This document shows, piece by piece, positions 19,421 through 28,842 of a stretch of 64,000 bases of DNA. The position numbers and the translations under genes were made by a program. Under the pieces are notes generated by a model. The model saw only the letters and a list, made by a program, of their open reading frames with translations, searched no databases and was not told the origin of the DNA. Each line of letters opens with the position of its first letter. Position 1 is the first letter of the stretch. The stretch is from NCBI RefSeq assembly GCF_014699075.1, contig NZ_JACXAB010000009.1, positions 83,533 to 147,532 on the forward strand, written 5' to 3'. This DNA comes from Microvirga sp. (GTDB lineage Bacteria > Pseudomonadota > Alphaproteobacteria > Rhizobiales > Beijerinckiaceae).

Positions 19421-20692
19421 ATGGCAAACGCGGTCACGGAGCCGAGAACAGAGACAGGCCTGCCCCTGGTCAAGTCCCGTCCGGGCTCGAGGGTCCTCAT
19501 CTACAGCCACGACACGTTCGGCCTCGGCCATCTGCGCCGCTCGCGGGCGCTGGCCAATGCCATCGTGGAGGCGCAGCCGGACACCTCCGTGATCATCATC
19601 TCGGGATCGCCCGTGATCGGCAATTTCGAGTTCGAGAGCGGCGTCGACTACATCCGCATCCCGGGGGTCACCAAGCTTCCTGACGGAGATTACCGCAGCC
19701 TCAACCTCAATGTGAGCCTGGACGAGGCGGTGGGCCTGCGCCAAGCCCTCATTCTCCAGGCGGCCAAGGCCTTCCAGCCGGACGTGTTCATCGTCGACAA
19801 GGAGCCGACGGGCTTCCGGGGCGAGGTCGTGCCGGCCCTCGACTATCTTCAGGCGGCCGGCTGCAAGCTCGTGCTCGGCATCCGCGACGTCATGGACGAG
19901 CCCGCCCTTCTGGTCCCGGAATGGGAGCGCAAGGGCGCGAAGACGGCCCTGATCCGCTATTATGACGAGATCTGGGTCTATGGCTTGAGGGATGTCTACC
20001 AGCCCCTCAAGGCCCTCGACCTGCCTGAGGCTGTGGAAAACCGGATCACCTATACGGGCTATCTGCGCCGGGATGTGCCGCCGACCCCGTCGCTCACCAA
20101 ATACCCCAAGATCACCAAGCAGCCCTTCATCCTGGTAACCACCGGCGGCGGCGGCGACGGGGACGACCTGATCGACTGGGTGATTTCGGCCTATGAGGCG
20201 GACACGGAGCTCGACCAGCCTGCCCTGATCCTCTTCGGCCCGTTCATCGACCGGGACAAGCGCCGCTCCTTCGTCGAACGCATCGCCAAGCAGCCCAAGC
20301 TCGACGTGATGTCGTTCGACAACAAGATCGAATGGCTCATGAAGAAGGCCGATGCCGTGGTGGCCATGGGCGGCTACAACACGTTCTGCGAGGCCTTGTC
20401 CTTCGACAAGCGCACGCTGATCGTCCCGCGCACCCGGCCCCGGCTGGAGCAATACATTCGGGCGGTGGAGGCCGAGCGCCTCGGCCTCGTGTGCATGCTG
20501 AGCGACCACAAGGAGCCGCGTACGCCGGAGCGCATGGCGGCGGCGCTGCGGGCGCTTTCCTCCCAGCCCCGCCCGTCGGAGGTGACCATTCCAGGTCTTC
20601 TCGATGGGCTTGACCGGGTATGCGAACGGCTCAAGGTGCTGACCGAGTCCCGACCACGGTTTGCCCCTGCCTATCATCAGGCGGCCGAGTAG
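19421..20692 (+). CDS. MurG-like glycosyltransferase (COG4671 type)
   Basis: A 423-aa GT-B fold enzyme. The ATG at 19421 (after AAGGGAAG) gives MANAVTEPRTE, then a Rossmann start RVLIYSHDTFGLGHLRRSRALANAI, where GLGHLRRS is the glycine-rich loop of GT28/MurG-like enzymes. The C-terminal half has FILVTTGGGGDG and the donor-site region ADAVVAMGGYNTFCEALSFDKRTLIVPRTRPRLEQYIRA. Members of this family transfer sugars from nucleotide donors to envelope glycans; neither donor nor acceptor is known here. It is the first of four closely packed genes, with the next gene nine bases downstream. Confidence 0.85.
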   Translation: MANAVTEPRTETGLPLVKSRPGSRVLIYSHDTFGLGHLRRSRALANAIVEAQPDTSVIIISGSPVIGNFEFESGVDYIRIPGVTKLPDGDYRSLNLNVSLDEAVGLRQALILQAAKAFQPDVFIVDKEPTGFRGEVVPALDYLQAAGCKLVLGIRDVMDEPALLVPEWERKGAKTALIRYYDEIWVYGLRDVYQPLKALDLPEAVENRITYTGYLRRDVPPTPSLTKYPKITKQPFILVTTGGGGDGDDLIDWVISAYEADTELDQPALILFGPFIDRDKRRSFVERIAKQPKLDVMSFDNKIEWLMKKADAVVAMGGYNTFCEALSFDKRTLIVPRTRPRLEQYIRAVEAERLGLVCMLSDHKEPRTPERMAAALRALSSQPRPSEVTIPGLLDGLDRVCERLKVLTESRPRFAPAYHQAAE

Positions 20693-20701
20693 CGTTTAAG
20701 A

Positions 20702-21973
20702 ATGCTTCCCTCAACGACAGCCCGACGCATCGCCATCGTGGTGAAAGGTTATCCACGCCTTTCTGAGACCTTCATCGCCCAGGAGATTCTGGCTCTCGAG
20801 CAGCGCGGGCTCGACCTTGAGATATGGTCTCTCCGGCATCCGACCGAGAGGGCGGTGCATCCGATGCACAAGGGGATTCAAGCGAAAGTCTCGTATCTGC
20901 CGGAATACCTTTACGAAGAGCCCCTGCGCGTGTTGCGCGGCGCCGTCTGGAGCCTGGGCCAGCAAGGCTTCGGGGCCACGATTAAGGCGTTCTGGCGTGA
21001 CCTGAAGCGCGATTTCACGGCGAACCGGGTGCGCCGTCTCGGCCAGGCCTTCGCCATGGCCAGGGAACTGCCGGCGGACGTACGGCACCTGCATGTGCAT
21101 TACCTGCACACGCCGGCTTCCGTCGTTCGCTATGCGGCGCTCCTGACCGGCCGGACCTGGACCTTCTCGGCCCATGCCAAGGATATCTGGACCACCCCGG
21201 ATTGGGAGAAGCGCGAGAAGATGGCGGAGGCCCGTTGGGGCGTGACCTGCACGGCCCAAGGAGCAGCCCATCTTCAATCGCTGTCGCGGCCGGAGCAGGT
21301 ATCGCTCGTCTATCACGGGCTCGATCTCTCGCGGTTTCCCTCACCACCCGAGAGCCGCCCCGCCCGCGATGGCTCGGACGCTCTCGATCCGTTGCGCATC
21401 GTCTCCGTCGGCCGGGCCGTGGCGAAGAAGGGCTACGGCGACCTGATCCAGGCGTTTGCCGCCCTGCCGCCGGATCTGCACTGGCGCTTCGCCCATGTGG
21501 GCGGCGGGGAACTGCTGGGGAGCCTTAAAAAGCAAGCGCAGGAGGCGGGTATCGGCGACAAGGTGGCATTCCTCGGCTCCAAGGCGCAGCCCGACATCAT
21601 CGCTCTCTTGCAAGAGGCCGATCTCTTCGTGCTGCCGTCCAAGGAGGCGAAGTCGGGCGACCGGGACGGCCTGCCGAATGTGATCATGGAGGCCGCGAGC
21701 CAGGGGCTTGCCATCGTGGCGACGGATTTCGCCGGGATCCCGGAATTCATCCGCAGCGGCTCGGAGGGCGAGCTTGTTCCGCCGGGAGATTGGGAAGCCT
21801 TGTCGAACGCCCTCAACCTGCTCGCCCGCGACCCTGAACGGCGCAAAGCTCTCGGCTCCGCAGCCTTCGCGCGCCTGCGCCGGGACTTCTCCATGGAAGG
21901 CGGAATCGACGTGCTGGAAACGCGCCTGCGCACTGTGACCGACAACCCGCAGAGAGAACCGGAGCGGGTGTGA
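20702..21973 (+). CDS. Glycosyltransferase family 4 protein (colanic acid WcaL-like)
   Basis: A 423-aa retaining GT-B glycosyltransferase. The N-domain starts RRIAIVVKGYPRLSETFIAQEILALEQRG, the pattern of WcaL/AmsK-like exopolysaccharide enzymes; HLHVHYLHTPAS and TFSAHAKDIW line the acceptor side. The C-domain has the GT4 donor motif PSKEAKSGDRDGLPNVIMEAASQGLAIVAT (EX7E type). It lies nine bases after the MurG-like gene, and the next gene overlaps its stop codon. It probably adds one sugar in a glycan made by this operon. Confidence 0.87.
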   Translation: MLPSTTARRIAIVVKGYPRLSETFIAQEILALEQRGLDLEIWSLRHPTERAVHPMHKGIQAKVSYLPEYLYEEPLRVLRGAVWSLGQQGFGATIKAFWRDLKRDFTANRVRRLGQAFAMARELPADVRHLHVHYLHTPASVVRYAALLTGRTWTFSAHAKDIWTTPDWEKREKMAEARWGVTCTAQGAAHLQSLSRPEQVSLVYHGLDLSRFPSPPESRPARDGSDALDPLRIVSVGRAVAKKGYGDLIQAFAALPPDLHWRFAHVGGGELLGSLKKQAQEAGIGDKVAFLGSKAQPDIIALLQEADLFVLPSKEAKSGDRDGLPNVIMEAASQGLAIVATDFAGIPEFIRSGSEGELVPPGDWEALSNALNLLARDPERRKALGSAAFARLRRDFSMEGGIDVLETRLRTVTDNPQREPERV

Positions 21974-23100
21974 CCCACGCGCGGCCAGTGGCGTTCTACG
22001 CTCCCTTGAAAAGCCCCAACCATCCGCTTCCGTCAGGCGACCGCACCATGGCGCGCCTGCTGATGAAGGCCCTCGACAGAGCGGGGTATTCGACGCAGCT
22101 CGCGATCGAGCTGCGCACCCTCGACAAGGCAGGCGATCCGCAGCATCAGGAACACATCAGGCAGCAGTCGCTGGAGGAAGCGTCACGCCTCATCGAGCAC
22201 TATCGCGCTTTGCCGGAGCAAAGCCGTCCCTGCCTGTGGTTCACCTACCACGTCTATTACAAGGCGCCGGACTGGATCGGCCCCCGCGTGGCGGAGGCAC
22301 TGAACATTCCCTATACGGTTGCCGAAGGATCGCGGGCTGCGAAGCGCGCGCATGGACCTTGGGCTCTGGGGCATGAGGGAGCGGAGGCGGCTCTCGACCG
22401 CGCCGATGCGATCTTCGTCATGACGGCGCATGACCGGGAAGCCTTGGAAACGGTTCGGCCGCCGCGTCAGGCTCTCGTCGACCTTCCGCCCTTTCTCGAC
22501 GTGCGGGATTGGCCTCTGTCGAGCACTCACCGCGCACCCGCAGATGAATCGCGCCTGCTCACCGTCGCCATGATGCGAAAAGGGGACAAGCTTGCCTCGT
22601 ATGGCATCCTTGCCGCTGCTCTCGAACGCGTGCAGCATCTGCCCTGGTCGCTCGACATCGTGGGGGATGGTGAGGCGCGGGCCGAGATCGAGCAGCTTTT
22701 CTCGTCTATGGCTGACCGTGTGCGCTTTCATGGACGGATCGAGAACCGCACCGAGCTGAAAACACTTTATGAAAACGCCGACCTCTTCCTCTGGCCTGCC
22801 GTCAATGAGGCTTACGGAATGGTGCTGCTGGAAGCTCAGGCCATGGGCTGCCCGGCGCTAGCCGGAGCTTATGGCGGGGTGCCCAGCGTGGTGAAGCATG
22901 GCGAAACGGGTATCCTGACACAGCCCGCCGACATCGCCGGTTTTGCCGATGCTTTGAGTGCGCTCCTGCAGGATCGGGATCGTCTCCGTATTTTAGGCGC
23001 CACTGCCTTGAACTTCGTGCACCGGGAGCGCGATCTGGATCATGCCGCATTGCGCTTGCGCAAAGCGCTCGAACCGCTCACGGCTGGAATGGGAGCATGA
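21970..23100 (+). CDS. Glycosyltransferase family 4 protein
   Basis: A 376-aa GT-B glycosyltransferase starting at a GTG that overlaps the previous stop (GTGA). The N-terminal part has PLKSPNHPLPSGDRTMARLLMKAL, a pattern seen in acceptor domains of GT4 enzymes. The donor domain holds LFLWPAVNEAYGMVLLEAQAMGCPALAGAYGGVPSVV (EX7E motif: NEAYGMVLLE). Four-base overlaps on both sides indicate translational coupling within the glycosyltransferase operon. Substrates are unknown. Confidence 0.86.
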   Translation: MTHARPVAFYAPLKSPNHPLPSGDRTMARLLMKALDRAGYSTQLAIELRTLDKAGDPQHQEHIRQQSLEEASRLIEHYRALPEQSRPCLWFTYHVYYKAPDWIGPRVAEALNIPYTVAEGSRAAKRAHGPWALGHEGAEAALDRADAIFVMTAHDREALETVRPPRQALVDLPPFLDVRDWPLSSTHRAPADESRLLTVAMMRKGDKLASYGILAAALERVQHLPWSLDIVGDGEARAEIEQLFSSMADRVRFHGRIENRTELKTLYENADLFLWPAVNEAYGMVLLEAQAMGCPALAGAYGGVPSVVKHGETGILTQPADIAGFADALSALLQDRDRLRILGATALNFVHRERDLDHAALRLRKALEPLTAGMGA

Positions 23101-24890
23101 CATTGCGCGTTCTCATCGCCGTGACGCATCTGTTGGGTGCCGGCCACCTGACCCGGGCCGCAGCCCTCGCACGGGCCTTCGCCGGCAAAGGACATGAGAC
23201 GACCCTCGTATCGGGAGGACCCCCTGCCCGTCTGGCGGAGCTGGGCGGAGCGGAGTTCGTTCAGCTGCCGCCCGTACGCACAGTCGGGACTGATTTCAAA
23301 ACGCTCCTCGACGAGAGCCTCCAGCCGGTCGATGAGGCTTATCTCGAAGAGCGTAGGACGATCCTGCTCGACACACTTCGCAATAACCGACCCGACATCC
23401 TCATCACCGAGCTCTTCCCCTTCGGCCGCCGCGTGCTGGCAGGCGAGTTCATGGCACTGATCGAGGCCGCCCATACCCTGAACCCGCGCCCGCTGGTCCT
23501 GTGCTCGATTAGGGACATTCTCGTAGCACCGGCAAAGGCCGAGCGCATCGCGCAGGCGCACGAACGTGTTCTGCGTGGCTACGACGCCATCCTCGTTCAC
23601 GGCGATCCCGGCCTCGTGCCCCTTGAAGCGTCATGGCCGCTGGACGAGACGATCAGGCCGCTCCTCCGCTACACCGGGTACGTGGACGAGGATGAGGATC
23701 CCGTTCCTGAAAGTCACCGGCGGGGCATCGTGGTCTCGGGCGGGTCGAGCGCCGCGAGCCTGCCGCTCTACCGCGCCTCTCTCGAAACAGCACGTCTGGT
23801 AACCGAGCGCCCCTGGCGCATCCTCATCGGGCGAGGCGTCTCGGAAGACGACTTCCAGGAGCTTCGAGGCATCGCCCCGGCCCATGCCGCTGTTGAGCGG
23901 GCGAGGGCCGATTTTCGGACGCTGCTCGCCGGCGCCGAAATCTCCGTCAGCCAAGCCGGCTACAATACGGTGGTGGACCTCCTGCGTTGCGGCGCGCGGT
24001 CGGTCCTCGTTCCCTTCGAGGCCGGCCACGAGACGGAGCAACGCCTGCGGGCCGAGCGCCTGAAGGATTGGGGACTTGCCGCAATCATCTCCGAGGACGA
24101 GTTGTCCGGGACGCATTTGGCGGAGGCGATCCGCCAAGGGTTGTCACAACCGGCGTCCTCTCCACCGGCCATCGCCCTCGACGGAGCACGGAGAAGCGTC
24201 GCCATCGCGGAAAGCTTGGTCCTGTCCAGGCCCGCCCTGCACCCAAGCATCGACTGGTCGCCCTTGAATGCCGCGCTTGAGCGGGCCAGGGACCAGGGCT
24301 TGCGCGTTCGCTTCTGGTGGAGGGATGACGATGCGGTCGCCGACACCCCTGCCCTCGACCGCCTTCTCACGCTGGCTGGTCGCTACGGTGCCGGGATCGG
24401 CCTCGCTGTCATCCCGCGCGACCTTCAAGCTTCCCTCGCCTCGCGACTCATGGATGAAAGTTCAGCTTTCGCCCTCGTACATGGCTGGAGCCACGACAAT
24501 CATGCCCCGGCCGGGGCCAAGAAGGCGGAGTTCGGCGCTCACCGCCCTGTGGAAACCATCGTGAAGGAAGCACAGCGCGGTCTGCAGGTCGCCCGCGGGC
24601 AATTGGGAGAGAGGTTGCTCCCGGTCTTCGTGCCGCCCTGGAACCGGATTTCCGGCGAATTGATTCCGCACCTGCCGCGCCTGGGCTTTACCGGGTTGTC
24701 CACCTTCGCCGATCGAGGTGTGGCCTCTCCCGCCCCTGGGCTCCTCCAGATCAACACCCATGTGGATCCCATCGACTGGCATGACACCCGAAGTGCGGTT
24801 GAGCCTCGGCAGATCATCGCGGCAATGACGGGGGCCATCGAGCGGCGCATCGTCGGCGATGCGACCGGGATAAGCCCATCGGCCTCCTGA
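23097..24890 (+). CDS. Fusion of MurG-like glycosyltransferase and polysaccharide deacetylase-like domain
   Basis: A 597-aa protein with two enzymes in one chain. Residues 1-370 repeat the COG4671/MurG-like fold (LIAVTHLLGAGHLTRAAALARAF; RGIVVSGGSSAAS; ISVSQAGYNTVVDLLRCGARSVLVPF). Residues about 395-590 resemble NodB/CE4 deacetylases: WRDDDAVADTP supplies the Asp pair, HGWSHDNHAP matches the H-x3-H metal motif, and FVPPWNRI matches the late PPW motif. The ATG overlaps the previous TGA. It probably adds an N-acetylated sugar and then deacetylates it, or does one of the two. It closes the operon. Confidence 0.83.
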   Translation: MTLRVLIAVTHLLGAGHLTRAAALARAFAGKGHETTLVSGGPPARLAELGGAEFVQLPPVRTVGTDFKTLLDESLQPVDEAYLEERRTILLDTLRNNRPDILITELFPFGRRVLAGEFMALIEAAHTLNPRPLVLCSIRDILVAPAKAERIAQAHERVLRGYDAILVHGDPGLVPLEASWPLDETIRPLLRYTGYVDEDEDPVPESHRRGIVVSGGSSAASLPLYRASLETARLVTERPWRILIGRGVSEDDFQELRGIAPAHAAVERARADFRTLLAGAEISVSQAGYNTVVDLLRCGARSVLVPFEAGHETEQRLRAERLKDWGLAAIISEDELSGTHLAEAIRQGLSQPASSPPAIALDGARRSVAIAESLVLSRPALHPSIDWSPLNAALERARDQGLRVRFWWRDDDAVADTPALDRLLTLAGRYGAGIGLAVIPRDLQASLASRLMDESSAFALVHGWSHDNHAPAGAKKAEFGAHRPVETIVKEAQRGLQVARGQLGERLLPVFVPPWNRISGELIPHLPRLGFTGLSTFADRGVASPAPGLLQINTHVDPIDWHDTRSAVEPRQIIAAMTGAIERRIVGDATGISPSAS

Positions 24891-25066
24891 CCCATCATCT
24901 CGTTCATGACGAGGTCATCTGGATGTTATCCGAAAGGCTTATCGCGCACCTTGCCGAGCAAGACATTCATTTCCTGCGTCCTGATGTATGTTTCGGAATG
25001 GAAACAAGGTCACGTTTGCGATCTAATGAGGTCTGAAGCGTTATGCTCGTAGGCCAGGAGGAGCAT

Positions 25067-26932
25067 ATGGAAGCGCCAATCCTGTCGGTTCGCCAACTGA
25101 CGGTCGATTTCAGCACCGACGCCGGGAACTTCCGGGCGGTCGATGGGCTGACCTTCGACATCCCGAGGGGCAAGACAGTCGCGCTCGTGGGCGAGTCCGG
25201 GTCCGGCAAGTCTGTGACCGCTCAGGCCATCCTCCAGATCCTGTCGAAGAAGGCCAGAATCGCGAACGGCTCCCTTCTCTTCAACGATCCGTCGAACGGG
25301 GGAAGCATCGACATCGCGGCGCTGCCGGCTGAAAGCGACGCCATGCACGCCCTGCGCGGTGGACGCATCGCCATGATCTTCCAGGAGCCGATGACGTCCC
25401 TGTCACCGCTCCACACCATCGGCGACCAGATCTCCGAGGCCCTGATGATCCACGCCGATGTGGACCAGGCGACGGCGAACCAGAGGACCATGGACGTGCT
25501 GAACCGGGTCGGTTTCCCCGACCCGAAGCGGGCGCTCAGGACCTATCCGTTCGAGCTCTCGGGCGGCCTTCGCCAGCGGGCCATGATCGCCATGGCGCTC
25601 ATCACCCGCCCGGCCCTCCTGATCGCCGACGAGCCGACGACGGCGCTCGACGTGACCACGCAGGCGCAGATCCTCGACCTCATCAAAGAATTGCAGGTCG
25701 AGACGGGCATGTCGGTGCTCCTCATCACCCACGATCTCGGTGTGGTGGCCAACGTGGCCGACGAGGTGGTGGTGATGTATCGCGGGCGGATCATGGAGGC
25801 CGGCTCGCGGGAGGAGATCTTCCGCAATGCCCAGCATCCTTATCTCCAGGCGCTCATGCGCGCGGTGCCGCGCTTTGCCATGGCGGAGAACGAGCGCCTG
25901 ACGCCAATCCGCGAGGTGAAGAGCGCAAGCCTCGCAAGTGTCGATGCGCCGGAGCGCGTTCAGCCGGCAGGCCCGATCCTGAAGGTGGAGCGCCTCACGA
26001 AGTCGTTCACGCTGCGATCCGGATGGTTCTCCGGCAAGACACGGGAGATCCGCGCCGTCAGCGAGGTCGATCTCTCCCTTCCGGCCGGCAGGACCCTGGG
26101 GCTCGTCGGTGAGTCCGGCTGCGGCAAGACCACCGTGTCCAAGATGATCATGCGGGCGATCACGCCCAATTCCGGAAAGGTTCTGTTCGACGACGGCACC
26201 GGCCCCAAGGACGTGCATAAGCTCGAGGGCGAGGCGCTGACCACCTATCGCCGCTCCGTGCAGTTCATCTTCCAGGACCCGTTCTCGTCCCTCAATCCGC
26301 GCATGACGGTCTATGAGCTTCTGACCGAGCCCTTGCGCATCCATGACATCGGCACCTCGGACGAGCGCTACGAGCGCGTGAAGCATCTCCTCGAGATGGT
26401 AGGGCTCGATCAGCGGGCGCTCCGGCGCTACCCGCATTCGTTCTCCGGCGGCCAGCGCCAGCGCCTCGGGATCGCACGGGCGCTGGCGCTCGAACCGCGC
26501 GTCCTGCTCTGCGATGAGCCGGTCTCGGCCCTCGACGTGTCGGTGCAGGCTCAGGTGCTGAACCTGCTCAAGGACCTGCAGGCGGCGCTCGGCCTCTCCT
26601 ACCTGTTCGTGTCGCACAATCTCGCTGTCGTGGACTACATCGCCGACACCATCGCGGTCATGTGCCGGGGTTACATCGTCGAGGAAGCTCCGAAATCGTC
26701 CCTGTTCCGCAATCCGGTTCACCCCTATACTCAGGCGCTGCTCGCTGCCGTGCCCGATCCGGATATCGACCGGCCCCTCGATTTCGCCAAGCTGCGCGCG
26801 GGCGGCTTCTCGCAGCCCTCCGCGTGGCCGGAGCCCTTCCGCATCGAGCCTGGCGAGTTCGGAGTGATGAAGGAGATCGAGCCCGGCCACAAGGTTCGTT
26901 TGGGGCGCCTGACAGCCCGGGAGGCTGCATGA
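25067..26932 (+). CDS. Peptide-type ABC importer ATPase with two nucleotide-binding domains
   Basis: A 621-aa fused ATPase of the OppDF/YejF type. AGGAGG at about 25056-25062 selects the ATG at 25067 over one at 25043. Domain 1 (about 5-260) has Walker [11 protein letters not shown], signature [12 protein letters not shown] and Walker [14 protein letters not shown]. Domain 2 (about 305-570) has [22 protein letters not shown] and [13 protein letters not shown]. All catalytic motifs are intact. It energises uptake of oligopeptides or related compounds. The ATG of the binding-protein gene overlaps its stop, starting a four-gene operon. Confidence 0.93.
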   Translation: MEAPILSVRQLTVDFSTDAGNFRAVDGLTFDIPRGKTVALVGESGSGKSVTAQAILQILSKKARIANGSLLFNDPSNGGSIDIAALPAESDAMHALRGGRIAMIFQEPMTSLSPLHTIGDQISEALMIHADVDQATANQRTMDVLNRVGFPDPKRALRTYPFELSGGLRQRAMIAMALITRPALLIADEPTTALDVTTQAQILDLIKELQVETGMSVLLITHDLGVVANVADEVVVMYRGRIMEAGSREEIFRNAQHPYLQALMRAVPRFAMAENERLTPIREVKSASLASVDAPERVQPAGPILKVERLTKSFTLRSGWFSGKTREIRAVSEVDLSLPAGRTLGLVGESGCGKTTVSKMIMRAITPNSGKVLFDDGTGPKDVHKLEGEALTTYRRSVQFIFQDPFSSLNPRMTVYELLTEPLRIHDIGTSDERYERVKHLLEMVGLDQRALRRYPHSFSGGQRQRLGIARALALEPRVLLCDEPVSALDVSVQAQVLNLLKDLQAALGLSYLFVSHNLAVVDYIADTIAVMCRGYIVEEAPKSSLFRNPVHPYTQALLAAVPDPDIDRPLDFAKLRAGGFSQPSAWPEPFRIEPGEFGVMKEIEPGHKVRLGRLTAREAA

Positions 26933-28842
26933 TGCTCAACCTCTGCAAGACCACGCTCGCCCTAGGCCTGATGCTCGGATGGCTGGCGCCACCGGCTTTA
27001 GGCCAGGACTATAAGGAGCCACCGCTCTTCGCCAACCTGCCGCAGGAGAAGAAGCTGCCGCCGATGGTCGAGCGGCTTCCGAAAACGCCCATTGTGGTCG
27101 GCTCGTCGGGCCAGTACGGCGGCGACATCGTCACCCTGGTACCTCGCCCGCGCGACATCCGCTACATCTCAACCTTCACCTATACGCGCCTTGTCGGCTA
27201 CGACAGGAACCTGGAACTCCAGCCCGATCTCCTGGAAAAATTCGAGAACGACGGCGATCGGGTCTTCACCTTCACCCTGCGCGCAGGCCATCGCTGGTCG
27301 AACGGCTCGCCGTTCACGGCGGAGGACTTCCGCTATTATTGGGAGGATGTGGCGCATAATCTCGATCTCTCGCCCGCCGGTCCGCCCGAGTTCATGCTGG
27401 TGGACGGAAAGCCTCCTCGCTTCGAGGTGCTCGACGAGCGCACCGTTCGCTACACCTGGAACAAGCCCAACCCGCGCTTCCTGCCGCAGCTGGCGGGTCC
27501 GCTCGATCCCGGCATCTACCGGGCCTCGGCCTATCTCAAGCAGTTTCATTCCAAATTCGCCGACAAGGCTGCCATCGAGGAGAAGGCCAAGCAGCAGAAG
27601 CTGAAATCCTGGGCTGCGCTCCACAACCGCATGGACGATATGAAGGAACAGACCAATCCGGAGCTGCCGACCCTCATGCCGTGGCGCGTCATGAATGCGG
27701 CGCCGGCGAACCGCTTCATCTTCGAGCGCAATCCCTACTACCATCGCGTCGATGCTCAGGGGCAGCAATTGCCGTATGTCGACCGGATCCTGATGGACGT
27801 CTCCGCCAGCGGGCTCTTTGCCGCGAAGGCCAATGCGGGCGAGGAGGATCTGCTGTTCCGCGGCCTGTCCATGGGCGACATCCCCGTGCTGAAGCAGGGC
27901 GAGAAGGCGAAGGGCTACACGACCCTTCTCTGGCCTTATGCGCGCGGCACGGAGCTTGCGCTCTATCCCAATCTCAACACGGTCGATCCGGTCTGGCGCC
28001 AGCTTAACCGGGATGTCCGCTTCCGGCGCGCCCTGTCCCTCGGGATCGACCGCAAGACCCTCAACAATGCGCTGCTCTTCGGGCTCGGCATCGAGGGCAA
28101 CAACACCGTCGTGGCGGAAAGCCCGCTCTTCATGCCGGAGCTGCGCACGCAGCACGCAACCTACGATCCCGACCAAGCCACCCGCCTGCTCGATGAGATC
28201 GGCCTCACGAAGCGCAACGGTGCCGGCATCCGTCTGCTGCCCGATGGGCGCGAGCTGGAGATCATCGTCGAGACCGACGGCGAGAGCAGCCTCGTGGTGG
28301 ACGGGCTCACGCTTGTCGGCGAGTTCTGGCGCGAGATCGGCGTGCGGCTCTTCGTGAAGCCGCAGGACCGGACCGTGCTGCGCAACCGCTCCTATGCGGG
28401 CCTTACCGTGATGGTGGCAGCCCCCGGCCTCGACAACGCGATCCCAACCGCCCTCATGCCTCCAACCGAGCTCGCTCCCATGCGGCAGGACAACTATGCC
28501 TGGCCGAAATGGGGGCAGTACATCGAGACCAAGGGCAAGATGGGAGAGGCGGTCGACATTCCGGAAGCGGAGCGCCTTCTCAAGTCTTACGAGACCTGGA
28601 TGAACACCGGAAACCGGGAAGTTCAAAGAGCGGCCTGGCACGAGATGCTGAAAAACCACGTCGAAAACCAGTGGATCATCGGCACAATCGCGGGCGCCCT
28701 GCAGCCCATCGTCGTGCGGAACGGCCTCCAAGGCCTTCCTGCCAAGGCGCTCTACAGCTGGGAACCGACGGCCATGCTCGGCATCTACCGGCTCGATGAA
28801 ATCTACTGGAACAAAGCCGCCGGCAAAGAGGCCCGTCGATGA
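26929..28842 (+). CDS. ABC importer periplasmic substrate-binding protein, family 5
   Basis: A 637-aa solute-binding protein of the peptide/nickel (SBP_bac_5) family, at the long end of the family like YejA. A signal peptide ([26 protein letters not shown]) directs it to the periplasm. Family features are ISTFTYTRLVGYDRNLELQPDLLEKFEND, the substrate-site region FTFTLRAGHRWSNGSPFTAEDFRYYWED and RDVRFRRALSLGIDRKTLN. The ATG at 26929 overlaps the ATPase stop. The ligand cannot be told; peptides or amides fit the downstream amidase. Confidence 0.9.
   Translation: MMLNLCKTTLALGLMLGWLAPPALGQDYKEPPLFANLPQEKKLPPMVERLPKTPIVVGSSGQYGGDIVTLVPRPRDIRYISTFTYTRLVGYDRNLELQPDLLEKFENDGDRVFTFTLRAGHRWSNGSPFTAEDFRYYWEDVAHNLDLSPAGPPEFMLVDGKPPRFEVLDERTVRYTWNKPNPRFLPQLAGPLDPGIYRASAYLKQFHSKFADKAAIEEKAKQQKLKSWAALHNRMDDMKEQTNPELPTLMPWRVMNAAPANRFIFERNPYYHRVDAQGQQLPYVDRILMDVSASGLFAAKANAGEEDLLFRGLSMGDIPVLKQGEKAKGYTTLLWPYARGTELALYPNLNTVDPVWRQLNRDVRFRRALSLGIDRKTLNNALLFGLGIEGNNTVVAESPLFMPELRTQHATYDPDQATRLLDEIGLTKRNGAGIRLLPDGRELEIIVETDGESSLVVDGLTLVGEFWREIGVRLFVKPQDRTVLRNRSYAGLTVMVAAPGLDNAIPTALMPPTELAPMRQDNYAWPKWGQYIETKGKMGEAVDIPEAERLLKSYETWMNTGNREVQRAAWHEMLKNHVENQWIIGTIAGALQPIVVRNGLQGLPAKALYSWEPTAMLGIYRLDEIYWNKAAGKEARR

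Noticed and set aside
25403..28731. Long minus-strand open frames (about 495 and 520 codons) across the peptide ABC operon
   Set aside because: They lie opposite genes with complete family motifs and overlapping operon starts; they are high-GC antisense frames.
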